A DNA stretch of 15,890 nt from JAWWBL01 sp033720975 (GTDB taxonomy: Bacteria > Actinomycetota > Acidimicrobiia > Spongiisociales > ZC4RG35), in NCBI GenBank assembly GCA_033720975.1, contig JAWWBL010000036.1, positions 1 through 15,890 on the forward strand, in the 5' to 3' direction. The position numbers and the translations under genes were made by a program. The notes beneath the pieces are model-generated. The model saw nothing but the letters and a program-made list of their open reading frames with translations, was not told the origin of the DNA and made no database searches. Every line of letters starts with the position of its first letter. Positions within the stretch are counted from its first letter, which is position 1. Positions 1-6,490 of this stretch are shown here, in pieces.

Positions 1-147
1 GATGGTGCCGATGATCTCGTCGACAGGTATCTGGCGGCGATTCAACTGCTTCGCAAAGAACCGGGTGGATCGGAGGTTCGTCAATCTGATCGTGCCATCA
101 TCAGCTCGCTCACCAAGTCGCCGGACGTCTCGGTCGCTGCCGATTGA
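1..147 (+). CDS. 3' end of an unrecognised protein (partial)
   Basis: An open frame runs in from the left edge with no in-frame stop and ends at TGA 145-147, giving 48 C-terminal residues. They begin DGADDLVDRYLAAIQLL and end PDVSVAAD. The stretch looks helical and charged in its first half and polar in its last half. I see no membrane segment, signal or catalytic motif and do not recognise the family. Codon choice is GC-rich at third positions, as in the genes downstream, which favours this frame over the overlapping frame 2-214. It lies on the same strand as phoH but is separated from it by 263 bp of structured non-coding sequence, so it probably belongs to a preceding transcript. In many actinobacteria phoH is preceded by hrcA, dnaJ or rsmE, but this tail cannot be assigned to any of them. 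Confidence 0.55.
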   Translation, partial: DGADDLVDRYLAAIQLLRKEPGGSEVRQSDRAIISSLTKSPDVSVAAD

Positions 148-180
148 CGGCCTACTCCCTGGCACCAGCCCCGCACCGAC

Positions 181-320
181 TAGTTCTCGTTTGCGCTGCA
201 CAGTGTTGGTGTGAGCGCAACGGTATGCAGCGCGAATCAGGTGGGGGCGATAGTTCTTGTTTGTGCTGCACAGTGTTGGTGTGAGCGCGACGGTATGCAG
301 CGCGAATCAGGGTGGGGCAA
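181..320. repeat. 70-bp tandem duplication, two copies, each with an inverted repeat
   Basis: Two head-to-tail units of exactly 70 bp occupy 181-250 and 251-320 and match at 64 of 70 positions by direct comparison. Each unit holds long inverted arms: 186-200 with 226-240, and 256-270 with 296-310. The arm core GCGCTGCA/TGCAGCGC is perfect in copy 1. Fourteen of 15 arm positions can pair if G-U is allowed. An inner GTTG/CAAC stem (205-208 with 218-221) sits inside the loop. Of three differences in the structured part, two (194 vs 264, 219 vs 289) turn a Watson-Crick pair into G-U, and the third (188 vs 258) lies at a position already unpaired. The unit could be a repetitive palindromic element, a small structured RNA or a leader element. 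Function is unknown. Confidence 0.85.
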
Positions 321-337
321 ACGAGGGTGAGGTGATC

Positions 338-372
338 GGGGGATGGCCCCTGGTTCAGATCCCCTTCGGGGG
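338..372 (+). promoter_or_regulatory. mutually exclusive G-run/C-run hairpins upstream of phoH
   Basis: Four runs alternate here: G5 at 338-342, C4 at 347-350, C4 at 361-364 and G5 at 368-372. Possible hairpins are 339-342 with 347-350, GGGGAT 339-344 with ATCCCC 359-364, and CCCC 361-364 with GGGG 369-372 closed by a UUCG tetraloop. The last two share 361-364 and cannot form together. There is no U-run after any of them, so a simple terminator is unlikely. If transcripts from upstream cross this point, the arrangement would suit an RNA switch. If transcription starts at the promoter just downstream, these are only DNA inverted repeats. Confidence 0.4.
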
Positions 373-378
373 TACAAT
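373..378 (+). promoter_or_regulatory. candidate -10 box for the phoH operon
   Basis: TACAAT at 373-378 matches five of six positions of the sigma-70 -10 consensus and is the best such hexamer in the 148-410 gap. A start point near 385 would give a leader of about 25 nt before the phoH GTG. No good -35 is visible; TGGTTC at 351-356 with a 16-nt spacer is the closest and it is poor. Confidence 0.4.
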
Positions 379-410
379 GTCACTGTCGCCTGAATCACGG
401 CGTCGTCACC

Positions 411-1382
411 GTGTCATCTGATCACACCGAATCGCGTCTTCGCGTCCCAAGCCATCACCTGATGCTCGAGCTCGTGGGTGAGTCGGATCGCCATCTCAGG
501 CAGGTCGAGAAGCTCTTCCCCGAGGTCCTGTTTGTCGCGCGCGGTGATGAGATCACACTGACGGGAGCGGCTGACCACGTGGAAGCGGCGCGAACCGCCA
601 TCGACGAGTTGTTGATCCTCGTCCAGGAGGGCCATCAACTGGATGAGAGCAGGGTCAACGAAGTCGTGAAGATGGTCAAGGACGAGGTGCCCAGCCCTTC
701 GGGCGTGCTCTCCGACGGCATACCGGTGGGCCGGGGGCGCATGGTTCGCCCCAAGACCCACGGCCAGCAGATCTACATGGAGGCGATTCGCGAGAACACG
801 TTGACCTTCGGAATAGGGCCTGCCGGGACCGGTAAGACCTACCTGGCAATGGCAGCCGCCGTCGACAGCCTCGTTAACGGCTCGGTGAGGAGGATCATCC
901 TCACACGGCCAGCTGTTGAGGCTGGCGAGCGTCTTGGGTTCCTCCCCGGCGACCTCACCGCCAAGGTGGACCCGTACCTGCGTCCGCTCTACGACGCTCT
1001 CTGGGACATGCTGGGCCCTGAGGAGACGGCGGCGATGATCGAGCGCGGAACCATTGAGATAGCTCCGCTCGCTTATATGCGTGGAAGGACTCTCAACGAT
1101 GCATGTGTCATCCTCGATGAGGCCCAGAACACGACGCCGGAGCAGATGAAGATGTTCCTCACGCGCCTCGGCTTCAACTCGAAGATGATCATCACCGGCG
1201 ACGTCTCACAGACCGACCTCCCGACCGGGCGGCGCTCGGGTCTGCGAGTGGTGCGCGACATCCTCAAGGACATCCCTGGTGTTTCGTTCATCGAGTTGGG
1301 GGCGCGAGACGTCGTGAGGCATCGGATCGTGGCGTCGATCGTTGAGGCATATCAACGATTCGAGACGGAGAAGAAGAGTTGA
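411..1382 (+). CDS. phoH: PhoH-family ATPase
   Basis: This 323-residue cytoplasmic P-loop NTPase belongs to the PhoH/YbeZ family, which acts with the endoribonuclease YbeY in rRNA maturation or RNA quality control; ybeY lies two genes downstream. The N-terminal ~90 residues have a KH-like RNA-binding pattern. The Walker A motif GPAGTGKT is at residues 136-143, and Walker B with the family signature VILDEAQNTTPEQM begins near residue 233. Length is normal. The start is GTG 411: translation from it gives a typical short N-terminus before the conserved LELVGESDRHLRQ segment, and no earlier in-frame start gives a longer homologous sequence. No clear Shine-Dalgarno is seen. The stop overlaps the start of pgpH. 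The ATPase assignment is secure; the exact substrate in this organism is not shown by sequence. Confidence 0.97.
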   Translation: MSSDHTESRLRVPSHHLMLELVGESDRHLRQVEKLFPEVLFVARGDEITLTGAADHVEAARTAIDELLILVQEGHQLDESRVNEVVKMVKDEVPSPSGVLSDGIPVGRGRMVRPKTHGQQIYMEAIRENTLTFGIGPAGTGKTYLAMAAAVDSLVNGSVRRIILTRPAVEAGERLGFLPGDLTAKVDPYLRPLYDALWDMLGPEETAAMIERGTIEIAPLAYMRGRTLNDACVILDEAQNTTPEQMKMFLTRLGFNSKMIITGDVSQTDLPTGRRSGLRVVRDILKDIPGVSFIELGARDVVRHRIVASIVEAYQRFETEKKS

Positions 1383-3895
1383 GCCGGCCCACCACAGTAC
1401 GCCTCTCGATCTTCCTCGCCACCGTGGTGGCGACCTGGGCGGTGCTCTCCCTCGGTTCGACAAACGATGAGTCGGGGCTCCGCGTCGGTCAACTCGCGCC
1501 GGTTGACTTCGTCGCCGAGGTCGACGCCGACGTCGTCGACGAGGTACAGACCGAGGCCAACCGTGAGGCGGCACGAGAAGCGGTCGACATCAGTGAGGCT
1601 CGACAAACCCAACCTGTGATCGAGAGGTCGGTCGAGGAATCGATAAGCGCTGTCTTCGACGATGCAAAGGCCCTCGCCGTGGCCGATCCGCCCACCACAC
1701 CACCGACAACACTTCCCGAGCTGCCGCCGACCACCACCTCGACGAGCCCATCCAGCGAGAGCACGACGACGACCGCACCCCCTCAACCGGTTCCCGTGAC
1801 GGGTGTTGTATTTCTTGACGTTGACGGTGATGGCGCCTTCCGCCCGGACGCCGAAGGCGATCGAGTGGATCGTGGCCTCGAGCGAGTGTCAGTTGAGGTG
1901 ACGGCCGATGGTGAGAGCACGACGACGGTTCAGACGGGACCGGGTGGCGTCTGGCGATACGAGACGAGCGTTGCCTCGATCCGTATACGGGTGGATGACT
2001 CCGACTCTCAGATTCCGGACGGCTGGATCATCGATCCCGACGACGTGAGCCAGGTGGTCACTTGCACACAGGAACCATGCCAGGCAGACCCAATCGGGCT
2101 CGTCGTGAACACTCGCTCCGTCGAGGAGATCGAAGCAGCCCTTGCGGCGTCCTATCCGTTGCCCGGGGACACCATCACCTATCTGGCGGTTACGGCAGTG
2201 GACGATGTAGTCCGAGCCGCATTGGGAGAGCCGGTGCATCTAGATGTTGTCCGCGCTGCTGCCCTAGGCAGGGTCTTCGAGGAGTTCGGACGCAGGATCA
2301 CCGAGGCCGACCTACAGGAAGTGCAGGCACAGCAAAGAACGAGGCCTCCGTTGGTGTTTCACCCAGACACCGGCCGGGACGAAGTCGGCGGCGAGGCGGC
2401 CGGAGAGATCGTCGCCACGTTCTTGCAGGCGAACTATCTGGTCAACACAGACCTCCTGACGCAGAAGCAGAACGAGGCCGCAGCGGCTGTCGAGGACGTG
2501 AGCGTTCCGTTCGTGGCCGGCCAGACCATTGTCACCAAGGGGAGCCGGCTGACCGCGCTTCACATATCGGCGATAGAAGAAACGGCTCAGCCTTCCGTCG
2601 AGCAGGCTTCCATTGGGCTACTCGCTGTGCTCGCAACCGCGGTCGCGTTGCTCGGCCTATACCTGATGAGGTTCCGCTCCGACCTCTGGGCCAGGCCGCG
2701 CATGGTCGCTCTGGTCGGGATCATCATTCTCCTTGCAGCGGCGGCCGTGAGAGGGACCGTGATTCTCGAAGAGGCATCGAGCGCTTACGTCCTGCCTGCG
2801 GTCGCGTTCGGATTCATGACCGCAATTCTTTTCGACCAACGCCTTGCAGTTCTGATGACAGTGTTCGTGGGTGTGATCACGGCTCTCGGAACTCTCAGTG
2901 CAGAGACGACGGTTTACGCCGTCATGGCTGCACTGGTGCCGATCCCCTTCGTGAGCTCGGTCAGCACCAGGGGGGCTTTCCGCAATGCAGTGGTGCTGTC
3001 GGCACTGGCGGCAGCGCTGATAGCCGGAGCCAATTCATGGTTCTTCTACACAGGCCCTCCGACAGGGCTGCTCGATACCGTTGGACCCGCCATCGTTTGG
3101 GCTTTTGCGGTGTCTGCAGTTGCTGCGCTTCTCGTCCCGCCCGGGCTTCAATTCTTCGAGTCGGCATTTGACATAACGACGACGCTCACGCTCCTCGACT
3201 TGACGGACCGAAACCACGAGGCGCTTCAATTGCTTCAAGAGGAGGCTTTCGGGACGTTCAACCACTCGCTGATGGTCGGCACTCTCGCCGACGCTGCAGC
3301 TCGGGCAATAGGCGCAAACTCCCTGTTGGTGAGGGCCATGGCTTATTACCACGACCTCGGCAAGACGCAGAACCCGACCTACTTCATCGAGAACCAGTTC
3401 GGAATGTCCAACCCTCACGACCTGCTGGATCCGAAGGAGTCGGCCGAGATCATCAGGAGCCACGTGAGTGCGGGAGTCGCACTTGCCAGAGAACACAAGA
3501 TCCCAACCGACATCGTGACGGGGATAGTGAGCCACCATGGCGACGGTGTGATGCGCTTCTTCTACGAGAAGGCTCGCGAGATGCACGGTGACGATGTGGA
3601 CATCGACGACTACCGACACGCCGGACACAAGCCTCGGAGCGCCGAGACAGCGATCCTCATGCTCGCCGATGCCCTGGAGGCGGCGTGCCGTGCGGTTTTT
3701 CAGACCGAGGAGCCTGTGCCCGACGCGATCGAAAAGGTAGTTGACCGCATCGTCAACGAAAAGCTAGAGGATGGCCAGCTCTCCCAGTCCCCACTCACAC
3801 TCGGTGAGATCACCAAGATCCGTCGGGCCTTTTTCGACTCGTTGGTCGGTCACTACCATCAGCGGATCGCCTACCCGAACTTCCCCGGCTCGTGA
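1379..3895 (+). CDS. pgpH: 7TM-HD phosphohydrolase of PgpH type with an SdrD-B-like insert
   Basis: This 838-residue membrane protein resembles PgpH, a c-di-AMP phosphodiesterase in Listeria. A first membrane segment lies at about residues 8-25. An extracytoplasmic 7TMR-HDED domain covers roughly 26-103 and resumes at 245-405. A block of membrane helices starts near residue 411. The cytoplasmic HD domain has H629, the H658-D659 pair in YYHDLGK, H695 and H719-H720. Residues 104-139 are a Thr/Pro/Ser linker and 141-219 resemble an SdrD-B/Cna-B-like module (FLDVDGDG with Asp at 147, 149 and 151); this insert is unusual for PgpH. The start is TTG 1379, overlapping the phoH stop, with GGAG at 1367-1370 eight nt upstream. 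Metal-binding His/Asp residues all seem present, so it should be active; c-di-AMP as substrate is inferred from the family. Confidence 0.93.
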   Translation: MSRPTTVRLSIFLATVVATWAVLSLGSTNDESGLRVGQLAPVDFVAEVDADVVDEVQTEANREAAREAVDISEARQTQPVIERSVEESISAVFDDAKALAVADPPTTPPTTLPELPPTTTSTSPSSESTTTTAPPQPVPVTGVVFLDVDGDGAFRPDAEGDRVDRGLERVSVEVTADGESTTTVQTGPGGVWRYETSVASIRIRVDDSDSQIPDGWIIDPDDVSQVVTCTQEPCQADPIGLVVNTRSVEEIEAALAASYPLPGDTITYLAVTAVDDVVRAALGEPVHLDVVRAAALGRVFEEFGRRITEADLQEVQAQQRTRPPLVFHPDTGRDEVGGEAAGEIVATFLQANYLVNTDLLTQKQNEAAAAVEDVSVPFVAGQTIVTKGSRLTALHISAIEETAQPSVEQASIGLLAVLATAVALLGLYLMRFRSDLWARPRMVALVGIIILLAAAAVRGTVILEEASSAYVLPAVAFGFMTAILFDQRLAVLMTVFVGVITALGTLSAETTVYAVMAALVPIPFVSSVSTRGAFRNAVVLSALAAALIAGANSWFFYTGPPTGLLDTVGPAIVWAFAVSAVAALLVPPGLQFFESAFDITTTLTLLDLTDRNHEALQLLQEEAFGTFNHSLMVGTLADAAARAIGANSLLVRAMAYYHDLGKTQNPTYFIENQFGMSNPHDLLDPKESAEIIRSHVSAGVALAREHKIPTDIVTGIVSHHGDGVMRFFYEKAREMHGDDVDIDDYRHAGHKPRSAETAILMLADALEAACRAVFQTEEPVPDAIEKVVDRIVNEKLEDGQLSQSPLTLGEITKIRRAFFDSLVGHYHQRIAYPNFPGS
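1685..2109 (+). other. inserted Thr/Pro linker and SdrD-B-like module within PgpH
   Basis: Codons 103-244 of pgpH interrupt the usual extracytoplasmic domain. The first part (residues 104-139) is almost entirely Thr, Pro and Ser. The second (141-219) reads GVVFLDVDGDG, then an acidic stretch, RGLERVSVEV, TTTVQT, GGVWRYET and a closing IRVDDSD segment. This is the signature order of SdrD-B-like modules, including a calcium-loop-like DxDxD. A short tail holds CTQEPC, two cysteines that could form a disulfide outside the membrane. Module identity rests on pattern recognition, not on a profile search. Confidence 0.75.
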
Positions 3896-3916
3896 CAGAC
3901 GAAATCCCCAAGCTTC

Positions 3917-3930
3917 GCCTGCTTGCAGGC
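3917..3930 (+). other. small hairpin between pgpH and ybeY
   Basis: GCCTG at 3917-3921 pairs with CAGGC at 3926-3930 around the loop CTTG. It lies in the 47-nt gap between the pgpH stop and the ybeY start and has no following T-run, so it is not a standard terminator. It might pause ribosomes, attenuate, or protect mRNA ends, or be chance. Confidence 0.35.
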
Positions 3931-3942
3931 CACTGACTCCAT

Positions 3943-4407
3943 ATGAGCGTGTTCCTCGCGGATGAGCAATCGGAGTCGCTCGACCTGGCCAGCTTGAGAC
4001 GACTGGCGGAGCTGGTCCTCGACGAGGAGGGATTTCCTCCCGACACTCAGCTCACTGTTTTGCTGGTAGACGACGAGGAGATCGCCATCTACAACAGTCG
4101 CTTTCTCGACCGGCGCGGCCCCACCGATGTGCTCGCATTTCCGGTCGAGCACCTCTTACCCGGCATCGTGCCGGAGCACGACCCACTGGGACCGCCACTG
4201 ATCATCGGTGATGTCATCATCTCACCCGCATACGTGAGACGGCAGGCTGCACAGCACGGTGTTGGCTTCGAGAGTGAGATGTCGTTGATGGTCACCCACG
4301 GGATCCTGCATCTGCTCGGCTACACCCATGACAACGACGGCGATGCTGAGCGCATGGAGCAGCGTGAGCGCGAGCTCTTGTCGCGGGTCGGGGTCACCCG
4401 TCGATGA
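3943..4407 (+). CDS. ybeY: endoribonuclease YbeY (rRNA maturation factor)
   Basis: This 154-residue single-domain metalloprotein is a zinc-dependent endoribonuclease needed for 16S rRNA 3'-end maturation and ribosome quality control. The hallmark zinc motif HGILHLLGYTHD places the three histidines at H119, H123 and H129. The second signature, GPTDVLAFPV, begins at residue 59. The position aligned with the conserved Arg of Escherichia coli YbeY (in YRxKD) is Leu55; from memory actinobacterial homologues also vary here, so this is not taken as a defect. Length is normal. ATG 3943 is the first reasonable start after the pgpH stop, 47 nt away; no Shine-Dalgarno is evident. Its stop overlaps the next start (ATGA at 4404-4407), so the two are likely translationally coupled. 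Confidence 0.97.
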   Translation: MSVFLADEQSESLDLASLRRLAELVLDEEGFPPDTQLTVLLVDDEEIAIYNSRFLDRRGPTDVLAFPVEHLLPGIVPEHDPLGPPLIIGDVIISPAYVRRQAAQHGVGFESEMSLMVTHGILHLLGYTHDNDGDAERMEQRERELLSRVGVTRR

Positions 4408-5582
4408 CGGCGCTACTCGTTCTTTCCCTCGCGTTGGTCCTCGTCGGTGGCTGGGTGCGGGCTGCGGGCACCGCTGTTGCCACCATCCCCAGGGCCGACG
4501 CTTTGCGCGACGAATCCGACGGGATAGACGGCGCGGGGGTAGTAGCCGCGCTCCTCGATGAACGGGAGGCAATTACGCCTGCCATCGGGCTGGTTGCATC
4601 GGCCTGCCTCGTGTTCGGTGCGGTGATTGCAGCTTCTGTGCTCTTATCGGGCCGTTCGTTGTCATCCGCGTTGGCGATTGGGCTCATCGTCGCGTTCACA
4701 GTCACCATCGTCGGCGACATCGTGCCCCGGGGTATCGGTCGGGCCAGCGGGCCGTCCGTGGCATACCGCTCCTCCCGGCTGCTCAACGTCGCGGTCAGAA
4801 TCGGCAGCTGGGCCAATGCTCTGTTCCCTCCTCCCGAGACGAAGCAAGAGACGGACTCTCCGGAGAGCCTCGAAGAGACAGATGAACATGAGCGCGAGCT
4901 GATCGATTCGGTCCTTGGGTTCAGTGAGACGATCGTGCGGGAAGTGATGACTCCGCGCCCCGACATGACAACGATCCCGGTGACGTCATCGATCGAGGAG
5001 CTGATAGACATCGCGTCGGACGCCGGATACTCCCGAGTCCCCGTCACCTCCAACGGAGACATCGTCGGGCACGTCATAGTGAAGGATCTCCTGTCGATGC
5101 TCACCGACGCCTCCCGTCCGGCATCAGTAGCCGAAGTGATGCGTCCAATCGACTTCGTGCCCGAGACGAAACTCGCATCAGTCCTGCTTGGAGAGATGCA
5201 GGAAAGCCATGCGCATCAGGTGATCGTTGTTGACGAGTTCGGTGATGTCGTCGGGTTGGTGACGATCGAGGATCTCCTCGAAGAGCTGGTCGGAGAGATC
5301 GCGGATGAGACCGACGATGAGGAGATGATGATTCACCCGACCCCGTCTGGGTGGCATGTAGATGGTCGCCTTCCGGTTGGAGACCTGGTCAAGGTGACCG
5401 GCGTCGAGTTGCCCGACGACGAGTGGGACACGGTCGGTGGCCTTGTCTTGGGCCTGGCGGAACGGGTCCCGGAAGAAGGAGAAGAGTTCGAGTTCCAAGA
5501 GCTGGTGTTGAGTGTCAGGAAGATGCAAGGGCGCCGCGTCTCTGAGGTCGGGGTGAGACGGGCGCAACCCGAGGCTGTGTGA
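4404..5582 (+). CDS. CNNM/CBS-domain (hemolysin C/CorC-like) membrane protein
   Basis: This 392-residue protein has the CNNM-CBS-CorC architecture of bacterial magnesium/cobalt efflux-related proteins, often labelled hemolysin. Residues 1-145 form a CNNM (DUF21) membrane region with hydrophobic segments near 1-20, 58-82 and 88-108 and the family motif as GDIVPRG (commonly GEI-PK). The first CBS repeat starts around VREVMTPRPDM (178-188). The second ends near DVVGLVTIEDLLEELVGE (281-298), followed by an acidic linker DETDDEE. The C-terminal CorC_HlyC domain covers about 312-385. The gene begins with ATG 4404 overlapping the ybeY stop and ends overlapping the era GTG. Genes of this type commonly lie between ybeY and era. 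Ion specificity cannot be read from the sequence. Confidence 0.93.
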   Translation: MTALLVLSLALVLVGGWVRAAGTAVATIPRADALRDESDGIDGAGVVAALLDEREAITPAIGLVASACLVFGAVIAASVLLSGRSLSSALAIGLIVAFTVTIVGDIVPRGIGRASGPSVAYRSSRLLNVAVRIGSWANALFPPPETKQETDSPESLEETDEHERELIDSVLGFSETIVREVMTPRPDMTTIPVTSSIEELIDIASDAGYSRVPVTSNGDIVGHVIVKDLLSMLTDASRPASVAEVMRPIDFVPETKLASVLLGEMQESHAHQVIVVDEFGDVVGLVTIEDLLEELVGEIADETDDEEMMIHPTPSGWHVDGRLPVGDLVKVTGVELPDDEWDTVGGLVLGLAERVPEEGEEFEFQELVLSVRKMQGRRVSEVGVRRAQPEAV

Positions 5583-6481
5583 AGTCGGGCTTCGTGGCTG
5601 TCGTCGGCCGCCCGAATGTGGGCAAGTCGACACTGGTCAACCAAATGGTCGGAACGAAGGTCTCCATAACGTCGTCGCGACCGCAGACGACCCGCAACGC
5701 AATCCGAGGGGTCGTGTCCGGTCCCGACCCCAACGATCCCGAGTACCAAATCGTGCTGGTGGACACCCCTGGGCTGCACCGGCCAAGGACCGAGCTAGGC
5801 CACAGGCTGAACGCCACGGTCTCGGGAAGCTTGCGCGATGCCGACATGGCCCTGTTCGTCATAGATGCCACTATGCCCATAGGCCCCGGTGATCGTCTGA
5901 TCGCCCAGCGCCTCAGCGATTCAAAAGCTCGAGTCGTCACCGCGGTCAACAAGGTCGACCTTGCCTCCCGCTCGGACGTCATCAGCCAACTGTCGAAGGC
6001 GGGGGAGTGGGACTTCGACGAGTACTTCGCTGTCTCCGCAGCGAGTGGTCAGGGGGTCCCCGATCTCGTGGCCGCAATTGCGTCTCGTCTCGATGATGGA
6101 CCTATGTACTTCCCTTCGGGTACGACCACAGATCAACCGGAGGGTTTCGTCATAGGCGAGGTAATCCGGGAGAAGTTCCTGGATCGGCTTCGCCAAGAGC
6201 TCCCTCACTCGTTGTTGGTCAGAGTTCAGGAAATAGAGGAGCGCTCCGTCGGTGTCAACGTCGCCGCCGATGTCGTAGTGGAAAGGGCAAGCCAGAAGGG
6301 GATCGTGATTGGCTCTGGAGCGGGCGTACTGCGGGACGCCGGCACTGAGGCGCGATCGGAGCTGGAGAGGATTCTGGGCACCAAGGTGCATCTTGACCTT
6401 CGGGTTGTGGTCGAGAAAGACTGGCAGCGCCGCCCACAGCTGCTCGACAGGCTCGGGTTCAAAGAGGGCGATCACACGTAG
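5579..6481 (+). CDS. era: GTPase Era
   Basis: Era is a ribosome-assembly GTPase that binds the 3' end of 16S rRNA through a C-terminal KH domain. This 300-residue protein has all G motifs: G1 GRPNVGKS (10-17), switch I SSRPQTTR (32-39), G3 DTPG (62-65), G4 NKVD (124-127) and G5 SAASG (153-157). The KH region reads GIVIGSGAGVLRDAGTEAR (241-259). Aligned with other Era proteins, the loop is G-S-G-A (245-248) instead of the usual GxxG, so the last glycine is Ala. GTG 5579 overlaps the previous stop (GTGA) and has GAGG at 5571-5574 just upstream; it leaves the expected very short N-terminus before the P-loop. Placement in the phoH-ybeY operon matches its rRNA role. Confidence 0.98.
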   Translation: MKSGFVAVVGRPNVGKSTLVNQMVGTKVSITSSRPQTTRNAIRGVVSGPDPNDPEYQIVLVDTPGLHRPRTELGHRLNATVSGSLRDADMALFVIDATMPIGPGDRLIAQRLSDSKARVVTAVNKVDLASRSDVISQLSKAGEWDFDEYFAVSAASGQGVPDLVAAIASRLDDGPMYFPSGTTTDQPEGFVIGEVIREKFLDRLRQELPHSLLVRVQEIEERSVGVNVAADVVVERASQKGIVIGSGAGVLRDAGTEARSELERILGTKVHLDLRVVVEKDWQRRPQLLDRLGFKEGDHT

Positions 6482-6484
6482 CAT
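6479..6484 (+). promoter_or_regulatory. candidate -10 box for a leaderless transcript of the gene at 6491
   Basis: TAGCAT fits TANNNT and is followed by six nt and then ATG 6491, so transcription would start at or near the A of the start codon. It overlaps the era stop codon. No -35 is recognisable and the gene has no Shine-Dalgarno. The same spacing recurs before dnaG. Confidence 0.35.
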
Positions 6485-6490
6485 CCCCGC

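Noticed and set aside
2..214. Open frame of 70 codons at the left edge
   Set aside because: It overlaps the partial frame 1-147 that runs in from the edge, reads Arg/Ser-rich low-complexity protein, and runs into the tandem repeat; it looks like a shadow.
181..320. CRISPR-like repeat
   Set aside because: Only two units that abut directly with no spacers, and the unit is 70 bp, too long for a CRISPR repeat.
345..376. tRNA T-arm-like string GGTTCAGATCC before phoH
   Set aside because: The loop resembles a T-loop but the flanking bases do not form a five-pair T stem, and no acceptor or anticodon arms can be drawn.
2062..3171. 369-codon open frame within pgpH
   Set aside because: Arg/Gly/Ser-rich product with no recognisable domain, fully inside the well-supported pgpH frame; typical GC-rich shadow.
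3943..4407. Loss of a YbeY catalytic residue (Leu55 at the E. coli Arg59 position)
   Set aside because: The three zinc histidines are intact, and from memory actinobacterial YbeY proteins also lack this arginine, so it is probably a clade feature rather than a defect.
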